Source of the DNA: Methylocystaceae bacterium
GTDB lineage: Bacteria > Pseudomonadota > Alphaproteobacteria > Rhizobiales > Beijerinckiaceae
Reading direction: 5' to 3'
NCBI GenBank assembly: GCA_009773555.1
Contig: WSXZ01000006.1
Span: 1 to 64,000 of the forward strand
DNA length: 64,000 nt
Shown here: piece after piece, positions 55,851 to 63,908 of the stretch
Layout of the letters: the number at the start of each line of letters is the position of its first letter
Numbering within the stretch: position 1 is the stretch's first letter
Program-made: the position numbers and the translations under genes
Notes under the pieces: generated by a model
Told to the model about the DNA's origin: nothing
Database searches by the model: none
Seen by the model: the letters and a program-made list of their open reading frames with translations, nothing else

Positions 55851-58058
55851 ATGACCGTCTCTGCGCAGCAGGCGCGCGTCGCCGACTCCTCGGCCCCGCA
55901 GCGGCGCTTCGGTCTTTTCGACGCGCTGATTTCGCCGCTGTCGCGCCTGTGGAGCGGCGATCTTAACCTCGGCCGTGTCGGGATGGCCGCCGCCCTGCCC
56001 GTTCTGGGCTGGGTCTTCTACACAACCTCGTCCGGCATGATCGACATCATGCAGCGGGAGCCCGGAGACGTGATCGGGATCGCGGGCACGCTGATCGCGA
56101 CGACCGCCGTCCTCACCATGCTGGCCGCGACATCCTGGTCGCTCGGCGTCGATCTTGCGGCGCTCATCGCGCGGCGACGCATGGCCCGCGAACGCATGAT
56201 CATCAAGACTGGCGTGACCGCGCTGGTCTTCGCCTTCGTCTTCTCGATCTCCGCCTTTTTTTCATTCACCTACTACTACAACAACATCTTCAAACTCTCC
56301 TCGCGCAAGATCGTCGCCGAGCTGCAGCCGATGGAGCTTGCGACGGAAGTCCTGCTGCCGGCGACGAAAGACATCGCCGCCGCTTATGAGGCGGCCTCGG
56401 CGCGCATCGCCGCGACGCCAAGCTATAAGGCTTATCTCGATTCGATCGACGGCCTCATCGACACCGCGCGCCAGGCCGGGCCGGCGCTGCGCGACGCCAT
56501 TCGCAAGCGACAGGAGGCGCAGCAGGCGGTCATCGCGCAGGCCGCGAGCCAGGCCGCGCTGGAAATGGAAAGCGCGCAGGCGGCGATGCGTCAGCTCGAG
56601 GATGCGCGACGCGACATCGAGGCGCTTGAGCGCAGCATCGCGGAACTCGACGTCATCATCAAAGCGAAGCAGGACGAGATGACGTCCATGGCCGCCACGG
56701 CGCGTCAGGAAGAACAGCTCGCCGTCGACGCCGCGCACGGACTCGATGGGCTGGGCGCGACCTGCGGTCCCAATTGCCGCGCGCATCAGGAGAAGGCGGC
56801 CGAAGCGATGCGGCGCGTATCGGCGCTCAGGCAGACGCTCGCCGGCCCCGCCAATGAACGCGCCAACGCGGTGAAGCGGCGCGACGCGCTCAACGCCCAG
56901 ACGATCACGCTAAAACAGAAGGCCGAGACCGCGAGCGCCGCTTCCGGCCGGCCGATGCCGAAGGGCGAAGCCGCGCTCGATCTCGACGCGACATTGCGCG
57001 ATCTCGCCGCGCTGCGCGACCAGCTGCGCCTCGAGCCGACGTGGCGCGCCGTGCGCGAAGCGAAGCCCCTATGCGAACCGATTCTCGCGGCGGCGCGGCA
57101 ATCCAATGCGCTGCCGGGAAGCGTGCCGCGCGACTTTACCTGCGAACCGCAGGGGGAGGCGCGCGATCTGCTCTCGGCGCGCGACGACACGATCGCGGCG
57201 CGCGCTGCCTTTGATAAAAAATGCGGTCTGGAAGCTGGGCTGCGCGACGAACTCTCAGTGATTGTCGCCAAGATCCGCGCGGCGCCGGCGTCTGACAGGG
57301 GCGCCGCGGCAAACGGCTTCAACGACGCCAAAACCCTCGTCGACGCCTGCGTCGTCTCCGGCAAGGCCGCTGGGTTGTCAGACGACGAGGTGCGCGAGCT
57401 TTTGAAAAAAAGCGACGCCTATCTGCGCACGCACAGTTCCGAGCGCAATAAATTCGAACTGGCGCGCGAAGCCTTCTGGAGCTTCACCCCCGATTCGACG
57501 ATGGCGATCGGCGTCGCAATGGCGCAGGACGCCTTTCTGTTCATCATGAAATTCCTGTCGGAGATTTTCAAACGCGGCTATGAGGCGCGCGAGCGGCGTC
57601 AGTTCGCCGCGCCGATCGATCTTTCCGACGACGAGGAGCAGCCGGTCGACATCCGCGCGATGAAAGCGGTCCTGCGCGCGGCGCGGCCGGTTCACGGCGA
57701 CATGAGCGAGATCGACCCTGACGCGGAAGCAATGTCGGCGCTGCCGCCGAATGTGCACGACAATATCATGGCCATCCTCAATCGGCTCGTGCGCGACGAA
57801 ATCGCTCATGTCGACCGCAAAGGCGCCTATCTCGTCGACAATATCACCGTCGGGCAGATCGAGGCGCGGCTGTTCGCGGCGCTGAAGCCGCGCTCCGCCC
57901 GCGCCTTGCATTACGCCGCCGACGGCGTCGTCGCGAGCGGACCGCGCGCCTATTACGCGGACGCCGGCGCCGCGAACCTGCCACGGCGGCGCTCCGGCGC
58001 GCTCGAGCGCTACCTCACCGCCGAACTCAGCCCGATGGACAGGCGTTCGCCCGGTTAG
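55851..58058 (+). CDS. Large membrane coiled-coil protein, unknown
   Basis: 735 residues. Three membrane helices near the N-terminus (about 46-64, 76-105 and 121-142), then a long coiled coil (about 180-370) rich in Ala, Glu, Gln and Arg (MRQLEDARRDIEALERSIAELDVII). A pair of Cys in ATCGPNCRAH is near 307, further Cys are at CEPIL, FTCEPQ and KKCGLE, a possible fourth helix lies near 545-570 (TMAIGVAMAQDAFLFIMKFL), and the C-terminal region is acidic then globular. No known domain recognised. It converges on the GAP1-like gene, separated only by a repeat whose first three bases are its TAG stop. Possibly a membrane partner of the GTPase system next door. Confidence 0.8.
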   Translation: MTVSAQQARVADSSAPQRRFGLFDALISPLSRLWSGDLNLGRVGMAAALPVLGWVFYTTSSGMIDIMQREPGDVIGIAGTLIATTAVLTMLAATSWSLGVDLAALIARRRMARERMIIKTGVTALVFAFVFSISAFFSFTYYYNNIFKLSSRKIVAELQPMELATEVLLPATKDIAAAYEAASARIAATPSYKAYLDSIDGLIDTARQAGPALRDAIRKRQEAQQAVIAQAASQAALEMESAQAAMRQLEDARRDIEALERSIAELDVIIKAKQDEMTSMAATARQEEQLAVDAAHGLDGLGATCGPNCRAHQEKAAEAMRRVSALRQTLAGPANERANAVKRRDALNAQTITLKQKAETASAASGRPMPKGEAALDLDATLRDLAALRDQLRLEPTWRAVREAKPLCEPILAAARQSNALPGSVPRDFTCEPQGEARDLLSARDDTIAARAAFDKKCGLEAGLRDELSVIVAKIRAAPASDRGAAANGFNDAKTLVDACVVSGKAAGLSDDEVRELLKKSDAYLRTHSSERNKFELAREAFWSFTPDSTMAIGVAMAQDAFLFIMKFLSEIFKRGYEARERRQFAAPIDLSDDEEQPVDIRAMKAVLRAARPVHGDMSEIDPDAEAMSALPPNVHDNIMAILNRLVRDEIAHVDRKGAYLVDNITVGQIEARLFAALKPRSARALHYAADGVVASGPRAYYADAGAANLPRRRSGALERYLTAELSPMDRRSPG

Positions 58059-58170
58059 AGCAGGTTCCGAAAAAGTAGACAGACTTTTTCGATGAGAACC
58101 TGCTCCAGCATTTTGATTTTGAGCGATTCCTGTCGATCACATGTTTCCATGTGATCGGGAAGCGCTCTAG
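58056..58170. repeat. 115-bp two-hairpin repeat, copy 1
   Basis: Starts TAGAGCAGGTTC and ends AGCGCTCTAG. It has one hairpin of GAGCAGGTTC... with GAACCTGCTC (enclosing GAAAAAGT/ACTTTTTC) and a second of GATCACATG/CATGTGATC. It lies between two convergent genes and supplies the stop codon of the plus-strand gene, so it may serve as a bidirectional terminator. Copies 2 and 3 are at 59072 and 63684. Confidence 0.9.
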
Positions 58171-58171
58171 A

Positions 58172-58993
58172 TCAGGCGGCGACGGGTGTTGCGCGCGCTG
58201 CCGCGCGTAGCGACGGAAGGTAGCGCAGGCAAAGACCCTGCGGCGCGTGCAGCAGACCGGAAACGACGCTGATCTCGCGCCAGCGGGGATAGCTCGACGG
58301 CAAGAACTGCAGCGCGAGGCCGACAGCGCCGAGAAACTCGGTTTCGCTTGCAAAATCGTCGGCGCCAAAGGTCAGCGTCGCGTCTTTGCCCGTTTCGGCG
58401 CCCCGCGCCAGAAATTCGAGCGTCGGCGTCGCCCAATGGGTCGCTTTCAGCGCATCCTCGAGCGCGCTCCAGACGTCCCGCGGATCGATGAAGCGAACGA
58501 GGTAACGCGCCGGCGCGGCGTTGTAGCGCGTCGTCTCGTCTTCGGTCACGAGATCTGGTTGCGCGTCGAGCTCGGAGTCCGCCATGGCGAGCAGCGCCGC
58601 CGGATGTTGGCGCCAGTCCGCCGCGCTCGCGCTCCATACGGCGCTCTGCTGATAGAGTCGGCCGTGGCCGCTTTCGCCGTCTTCAGGCCGGAAGCGCGCG
58701 CGCAAAAAAATGGCGCGGCGAGAATTGGGCTCCGGGGCGACCCGCGCGATGAAGGAGCCGCGTCGTCGAGAAGCAGGATCGACAAGGTCAGGCTCGAAGC
58801 GGCGAAGCGCCATCAGACGCGGCGGCGAAAGCAGCCGGTCGTCGGCCGGTTGCAGATTGCAACTGCGCAAGGTCACGCCATAGCCCGCGGTCGCCGGCAC
58901 GCGCAGCGTCGCGCCAAAAGCGAGCTTCCCATAATGCAGCCGTTCGAGAGAGATCTCGGCCGTTTCGTCGCCATTCGGCCCAGCTATGCGCAT
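58172..58993 (-). CDS. GAP1-like GTPase-associated protein (tentative)
   Basis: 273 residues. The N-terminal half resembles the GTPase-associated protein 1 N-terminal fold in layout: LERLHYGKLAFGATLRVPATAGYG, a PRLMALRRFEPD segment, and HGRLYQQSAVWSASAADWRQHP. The C-terminal half has a mixed alpha/beta stretch (YLVRFIDPRDVWSALEDALKA). The assignment is tentative and leans on the adjacent GTPase. Start at ATG 58993 because AAGGA lies upstream; GTG 59029 is also in frame. Encoded after the GTPase gene on the same strand, with repeat copy 2 in the gap. Confidence 0.7.
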   Translation of the reverse strand: MRIAGPNGDETAEISLERLHYGKLAFGATLRVPATAGYGVTLRSCNLQPADDRLLSPPRLMALRRFEPDLVDPASRRRGSFIARVAPEPNSRRAIFLRARFRPEDGESGHGRLYQQSAVWSASAADWRQHPAALLAMADSELDAQPDLVTEDETTRYNAAPARYLVRFIDPRDVWSALEDALKATHWATPTLEFLARGAETGKDATLTFGADDFASETEFLGAVGLALQFLPSSYPRWREISVVSGLLHAPQGLCLRYLPSLRAAARATPVAA

Positions 58994-59071
58994 CGCGCGT
59001 CCTTTCGCGCGGGAAATCCGCGCGATCACCCTATGCGCAGAGCGTTAAGCAAGAATTGACGGAATGCGCTT

Positions 59072-59185
59072 GAGAGCAGGTCCGAAAAAGTTAACAGACT
59101 TTTTCGATGAGGACCTGCTCCAATATTTTGGATTGAGCGATTCCTTATCGATCACATGATTCCATGTGATCGGGAAGCGCTTCAG
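59072..59185. repeat. 115-bp two-hairpin repeat, copy 2
   Basis: Same structure as copy 1, slightly diverged (AGAGCAGGTCCG at the left, GGGAAGCGCTTCAG at the right). It lies between the GTPase gene and the GAP1-like gene, both minus strand. Its right end contains the TGA stop of the GTPase gene. Both hairpin stems are kept by matched changes (AGGTCC/GGACCT), which suggests selection on structure. Confidence 0.88.
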
Positions 59186-60162
59186 GCGATCTCCTCGATG
59201 CGCGCGTCGAGCTGCGCATAGGAAAATGTGAAGGCGCTATCGAGGCCAAGCGCGGCGTAAAGAAACGGCTCAGCCGTGAGAAATGGACGCCAATATTCAT
59301 TATAGGCGCGGGCGCCTTCGAGGCCCGCGCGACGAAACCGGCGCTCGCCAGGCTGATGCGGATCGATGTTGGGATTTTGAAAGCGCTTGACGAAGCCATA
59401 GGCCGAACAAACCGTAAAGCGCACCGATGCGCCGCCGCCGTTCGGCGACTCCAGAGCCCGCAGCCGATCCAGCCATTGCGCCGCGCGCAGAGATTTGCGC
59501 AAGGCGTGCAGCGCCACCGCCGGATCGCAGGCATAGGTGAAGGCGCTCGGCCCGAGGCGCGCAAACAAGCGCTCATACTGCGAGAAAACGACGACGAGCC
59601 GCTTGAGCTTTTTCTCAGGCGCCAGCGCCAAGCGGTCGATGAGGCGCGCGAGATTGCCGGACCAGCCGGAATCCTCGAGCCGCACCAGCGGCAGCACGAT
59701 GACGATGGCGTCCGCCTCAAGCATCTGCCGGGCGAGCTTGGCTTTGACATCATTGAGAATGGCGACTTCGGCGCCGTCCGGCGGCACGGCGATCTCGCCC
59801 GCCGAGTCGATGATCTCCAGAAGCCACGGACCCCGTAGCACCGCCGCCGGCGGGGCTTCGCCGTTGACCGTCAGGCGGAAGCGATATTCGTAGGTGTCGA
59901 GCGTGTCGGTGGCGAGGCCGCCCTCGGCGAATTCGCGCCGCAGCCGCTCATAGTCGCCCTGTTCGACCGTCAGCAGGTTGGCTTTTTTTGGCTCGGCGCT
60001 CTCGGCGAAATATTCCGCTTCGGTGATGGGCTGCAGCGCGGGGCGCAGGCGCGGCGAATAGCCAAAGGCGCTTTGCGCGACGCAGTCGACGAGCGAGGCG
60101 AGCAGCGACGACTTGCCGCCCTTCTTCGGGCCGATCAGACAAATCGAAAGTCTTTCGGTCAT
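59182..60162 (-). CDS. P-loop GTPase-like protein (DO-GTPase2-type)
   Basis: 326 residues. Walker A GPKKGGKSS at residues 10-18, a switch II/Walker B-like DSAGE (LLEIIDSAGEIAV) near residue 116, hydrophobic strand IVIVLPLV, then VVVFSQYERLFARLG in place of NKxD. No membrane helix. These features fit GTPases that accompany GAP1-type proteins in predicted NTP-dependent conflict systems described by Aravind and colleagues. It probably switches a downstream effector in response to GTP; role unproven. AAGG precedes ATG 60162. First gene of a two-gene minus-strand unit. Confidence 0.78.
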   Translation of the reverse strand: MTERLSICLIGPKKGGKSSLLASLVDCVAQSAFGYSPRLRPALQPITEAEYFAESAEPKKANLLTVEQGDYERLRREFAEGGLATDTLDTYEYRFRLTVNGEAPPAAVLRGPWLLEIIDSAGEIAVPPDGAEVAILNDVKAKLARQMLEADAIVIVLPLVRLEDSGWSGNLARLIDRLALAPEKKLKRLVVVFSQYERLFARLGPSAFTYACDPAVALHALRKSLRAAQWLDRLRALESPNGGGASVRFTVCSAYGFVKRFQNPNIDPHQPGERRFRRAGLEGARAYNEYWRPFLTAEPFLYAALGLDSAFTFSYAQLDARIEEIA

Positions 60163-60264
60163 TCACGCCTTCAAACCGTTGGAACCAGCCTCTAGCGCGA
60201 CAATACAGGCAGCTGGCGCCTAGCGAAAGGTGACGCGCGCGCCCCGGCCGTGGTAAGCGCGCTC

Positions 60265-61194
60265 ATGCTTGAAGGCCTTCCCCCCAATAACGCCAGCCAC
60301 ATGCTGCGCCTCGATTGCGACGAAAAACGCGCCCGCGCCGTCGCCGACCTCATCGTCGAAACCTTCGAGCCGACAGAGACCGCCGCCGCCGCCTTCGAGG
60401 TGGATGATGGCCCTCAATGGTCCGTCGAGGTCTATTTCGCGGGGGCGCCTGACGAAGCGCAGATCCGCGCCCTGATCGCGTGCGCCGCCGACGCCGAAAC
60501 GGCGCGGGCGGCGCGCTTTTCGACTGTCGCCGAGCAGGACTGGGTAGAGAACGCTCTTGCCGGGCTGGCCCCGGTCCGCGCTGGCCGGGTGCTGGTGCAT
60601 GGCGCGCATGATCGGGGCCGGCGGCGCGCGAATGACATCGGCGTCGAGATCGAGGCGGCGCTCGCTTTCGGCACCGGGCATCACGGCACGACGCTCGGTT
60701 GCCTTAGAGCGCTCGAAAGAATCGCCAAGCGTCGGCGCCCACGCCGCATTCTAGATGTGGGAACCGGCACCGGCGTTCTCGCGATCGCCGCCGCGCGGCT
60801 CTTTCACCAGCGCGTCGCTTGCGGCGATATCGATCCCGTCGCTGTGGCGACAGCCTCGGCCAACGCAAGCGCCAATGGCGCCGGCGCCGACGTTCGCCCG
60901 GTCGTCGCGACCGGGCTTCGCCACGCGTCGCTGCAAGGCCAATATGATCTGATCTTCGCCAATATCCTGGCGAAGCCTCTGCGCCTGCTTGCGCCAGAGA
61001 TCGCCCGCGCCGCGGCGGCTGACGCGGAGCTGGTGCTTTCGGGACTGCTGGCGCGCGACGTTCGCGGCGTGCTCGACGCCTATCGCGCCCAGGGGTTCTT
61101 CCTGGCGGAGCGGGGCGACATCGACGGCTGGGCGACTCTGGCGCTGAGACGCGGCGGAGCGTCCAGCGCCCCCTCCCTGTCCCTCCCCCGCTAA
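60265..61194 (+). CDS. prmA: Ribosomal protein L11 methyltransferase
   Basis: 309 residues. PrmA signature FGTGHHGTTLGCLRALE, SAM loop ILDVGTGTGVLAIAA and IFANILAKPL. It trimethylates ribosomal protein L11. Start at ATG 60265; GTG 60250 is also in frame. The last codons and the TAA stop (SAPSLSLPR) lie inside the palindromic repeat at 61170-61295, so the repeat has rewritten the C-terminus. Confidence 0.93.
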   Translation: MLEGLPPNNASHMLRLDCDEKRARAVADLIVETFEPTETAAAAFEVDDGPQWSVEVYFAGAPDEAQIRALIACAADAETARAARFSTVAEQDWVENALAGLAPVRAGRVLVHGAHDRGRRRANDIGVEIEAALAFGTGHHGTTLGCLRALERIAKRRRPRRILDVGTGTGVLAIAAARLFHQRVACGDIDPVAVATASANASANGAGADVRPVVATGLRHASLQGQYDLIFANILAKPLRLLAPEIARAAAADAELVLSGLLARDVRGVLDAYRAQGFFLAERGDIDGWATLALRRGGASSAPSLSLPR

Positions 61195-61295
61195 AGCGGG
61201 AGAGCGGACGCTAACGACGCAGGTTGTGCGGTTCTTCGCCGAAACCCCGAACCGGACTTCCTCTCCCGCGAAGCGGGGGAGGGTTGGGGAGGGGG
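61170..61295. repeat. Dispersed double-hairpin repeat, copy 2
   Basis: Hairpins CTCCCCCGCTAAAGCGGGAG (left) and CTCCCGCGAAGCGGGGGAG (right), with flanks CCCCCTCCCTGTCCC and GTTGGGGAGGGGG. It matches the reverse complement of the element at 11811-11938 at both ends; the middles differ. The left hairpin loop contains the stop codon of prmA. Confidence 0.8.
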
Positions 61296-61349
61296 AAAGC
61301 GGATGCGCGAAGCATTGCCATGCGGGAAGCGCGCGACTAGCTTTGCTCC

Positions 61350-63164
61350 ATGTTCGAAGCAAAATTCCAAACATTCGTCGACGACGCACTGCGCGGCGAC
61401 AGCGCGGCGCGCCTCAGGGCGCTGCGCACTGAGCTGAAGCGGCAAGGACTCGACGGCTTTCTCGTTCCGCGCGCCGACGTCCATCAAAACGAATATGTGC
61501 CCAGATGCGCCGAGCGCCTCGCCTGGCTGACAGGCTTCACCGGATCGGCCGGCTTCGCCGTCGTGCTGGAGAAGGAGGCGGCGCTCTTCGTCGATGGCCG
61601 CTACGTCATTCAGGTGCGCGGCGAGATCGATGCGAAACTTTTCAAGCCGCTCGACATCGCCGAAACGACGCCCGCCGCCTGGCTCGGCGGACATGCGCGC
61701 GAAGGCGCGCGCATCGGCTATGATCCCTGGGTGCAAACCAGCGCGCAGATCGAACGCTTCGGGAAAATTCTCGCGGACAAGAAGATCGAACTCGTTCCGC
61801 TCGACGCCAATCCGATCGATGCGCTTTGGATTGACCGGCCGGCCGAGCCGAAAGGCGCGGTGGCGATTCATCCGGCGCGTTACGCCGGCGCGAGCGCCAG
61901 CGCGAAGATCAAGAAGCTGCGCGCGGCGCTAAAAGATGCGGACGCGGCGTTGATGTCCGATCCGCATGCGATCTGCTGGGCGTTCAACATTCGCGGCGCC
62001 GATGTCGCGCATACGCCGATCCCGCTGTGCTTCGCGCTGCTGCCCAAGGACGGCGCGCCTGCGCTCTACGTCGACGATGCGAAGCTCGCGCCGAAGGTGC
62101 GCGCCGCGCTTGAAAAATTTCTGACGCTGAAGACGCCTGAAAGCCTCCTCGAAGATCTCGTGCAGGCCGGCACGCGCGGCGCGACCATTCTCTTCGATTC
62201 CGCGACGGCGCCGGCGAAGCTCGTCGAAACCTTGCGCGCGGCGGACGGCAAGCCGCGTCTCGCCGACGATCCGGCGACGCTGCCGAAAGCGATCAAGAAT
62301 GAAAGGGAGCTTGACGGCGCACGCGAAGCTCATATTCGCGACGGCGCGGCGCTGACGCGCTTCCTCGCCTGGTTTGCCGAAGCCGCGCCAAAGGGCCGGC
62401 TCACCGAAATCTCCGCGGCGGAAGCGCTCGAAACCTTCCGCCGCGAGAACGGCGACCTGCGCGACATCTCCTTCCCGACGATCTCGGCTTTCGGCGAACA
62501 TGCGGCGATCCCGCATTATCGGGTGACGGAAACGAGCAATCTCAAGATCGGACGCGGCGTCTATCTCGTCGATTCCGGCGCGCAATATCTCGACGGCACG
62601 ACCGACGTGACGCGCACCGTGGTCGTCGGCCCGGCGTCGAAACAATTGCGCGAACATTTCACGCGCGTGCTCAAAGGCCACATCGCCATCGCCCGCGCCG
62701 TGTTTCCCAAGGGCGTCTCGGGCGCGCAGCTGGATGCTTTCGCGCGCCGCGCGCTGTGGGAGGCAGGGCTCGACTTCGATCATGGGACGGGCCACGGCGT
62801 CGGCGCTTACCTCTCGGTGCATGAGGGGCCGCAGCGCATCTCGAAGCTCGGGACGACGCCGTTGCAGCCGGGCATGATTCTGTCGAACGAGCCCGGCTAT
62901 TACCGCGCCGGCGAATATGGCATCCGGCTCGAAAATCTCGTCATCGTCGAGAAGCGCGAGATCAAAGGCGCCGAACGCGAGATGTATGGTTTCGAGACCA
63001 TCACGCTTGCGCCTTTCGATTTGAATTGCGTCGAACCGAAATTGCTGTCGCCGGAAGAAATCGGCTGGCTCAACGCCTATCACGCCGGGGTGCGCAAAAC
63101 CCTATCGCCGCTTGTGGACGCGAAGACGCGTCAATGGCTGCGAGAAGCGACGACGTCGGTATGA
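61350..63164 (+). CDS. pepP: Xaa-Pro aminopeptidase (M24B), large form
   Basis: 604 residues, the long form with two creatinase-like N-terminal domains, a catalytic domain and a C-terminal M24 extension. Metal ligands: Asp in VDSGAQY and GTTDVTRT, His in FDHGTGHGVGAYL, Glu in LSNEPGYY and RLENLV. It releases N-terminal residues before Pro. Start at ATG 61350. Downstream of prmA on the same strand but separated by a repeat. Confidence 0.93.
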   Translation: MFEAKFQTFVDDALRGDSAARLRALRTELKRQGLDGFLVPRADVHQNEYVPRCAERLAWLTGFTGSAGFAVVLEKEAALFVDGRYVIQVRGEIDAKLFKPLDIAETTPAAWLGGHAREGARIGYDPWVQTSAQIERFGKILADKKIELVPLDANPIDALWIDRPAEPKGAVAIHPARYAGASASAKIKKLRAALKDADAALMSDPHAICWAFNIRGADVAHTPIPLCFALLPKDGAPALYVDDAKLAPKVRAALEKFLTLKTPESLLEDLVQAGTRGATILFDSATAPAKLVETLRAADGKPRLADDPATLPKAIKNERELDGAREAHIRDGAALTRFLAWFAEAAPKGRLTEISAAEALETFRRENGDLRDISFPTISAFGEHAAIPHYRVTETSNLKIGRGVYLVDSGAQYLDGTTDVTRTVVVGPASKQLREHFTRVLKGHIAIARAVFPKGVSGAQLDAFARRALWEAGLDFDHGTGHGVGAYLSVHEGPQRISKLGTTPLQPGMILSNEPGYYRAGEYGIRLENLVIVEKREIKGAEREMYGFETITLAPFDLNCVEPKLLSPEEIGWLNAYHAGVRKTLSPLVDAKTRQWLREATTSV

Positions 63165-63230
63165 ACAATCTGAAACGGATAACTTCGATCTATTGATCCT
63201 CAGAACTCCGCTGGCTCGGAGGAGAATGTC

Positions 63231-63686
63231 ATGAGCATTGACGCAGAACCCATTGCAAACGAACCCATCGCGGCATTGGCCGGCGAGGCCTTCGCGAAAG
63301 CCGTCACGACGCTGGCGCGCGGACGCATGCTGACGCCGTTCGGCGTGGCGCGGTCCGACGACGGCGTCGACCAGCCGCAGCAATTCGTCGTCAGCGAGGC
63401 CGGCAGGATCGATGTCGCCGAAAGCGTCGAGGCCGCGCTGCAATGGCTGGAGGATGAAGCGCCAAACGCCGACGTCTGCCTGATTATCCTCGACGGCTAT
63501 TTCAGCAGTGAGGACGGCCGCATCGACGCGGTGGTCGGCCGCGCGCTGTCGCTGAAGCGACAGTTGATGGTCGAGATCGCGCTGCCTTACGAAAGCGCCG
63601 AAGACGAGATCGAAACGGTCGACGTCGACGCCGACGCCTTCGACGCGGTGTTTCGCAGCGCCTTCGCGAAACACGCCCCCGCCTAG
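63231..63686 (+). CDS. Conserved hypothetical protein, 151 residues
   Basis: Acidic soluble protein with alternating strand and helix pattern: an N-terminal helix (EPIAALAGEAFAKAVTTLARG), LTPFGVARSDDG, and the hydrophobic strands DVCLIILDGYF and QLMVEIALPY, with a Glu/Asp-rich C-terminus. I recognise no named family. Preceded by a GGAGGAGAATGTC ribosome site. Its TAG stop is the first three bases of repeat copy 3. Confidence 0.78.
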   Translation: MSIDAEPIANEPIAALAGEAFAKAVTTLARGRMLTPFGVARSDDGVDQPQQFVVSEAGRIDVAESVEAALQWLEDEAPNADVCLIILDGYFSSEDGRIDAVVGRALSLKRQLMVEIALPYESAEDEIETVDVDADAFDAVFRSAFAKHAPA

Positions 63687-63800
63687 AGCAGGTTCCGAAA
63701 AAGTTGACAGACTTTTTCGGGAGAGAACCTGCTCGGACGTTTTGATTTTGAGCGATTCCTTATCGATCACATGGTTCCATGTGATCGGGAAGCGCTCTAG
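63684..63800. repeat. 115-bp two-hairpin repeat, copy 3
   Basis: Same sequence as copies 1 and 2 with small changes. Perfect 7-base inverted ends CTAGAGC (63683-63689) and GCTCTAG (63794-63800) are visible here. It sits at the 3' end of the 151-residue gene and supplies its stop. Confidence 0.9.
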
Positions 63801-63802
63801 CG

Positions 63803-63831
63803 GCGTCACCAAATCATCACATAAGCGTCAT
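63803..63831 (+). promoter_or_regulatory. Possible Pho box (three 7-4 repeats)
   Basis: Three 7-base units GCGTCAC, TCATCAC and GCGTCAT spaced exactly four bases apart. The PhoB box in proteobacteria is built of CTGTCAT-like 7-base direct repeats with 4-base spacers; these units match it at 4-5 of 7 positions. It lies about 78 bases upstream of a plus-strand gene start at 63909. Confidence 0.45.
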
Positions 63832-63908
63832 GCAACCTCTATCCCAACGTCACCGAAACGCAGCCTCCGCGTCGCGAAACCGCAGCGTCCGTCGCGTAGC
63901 GTTGCGTC

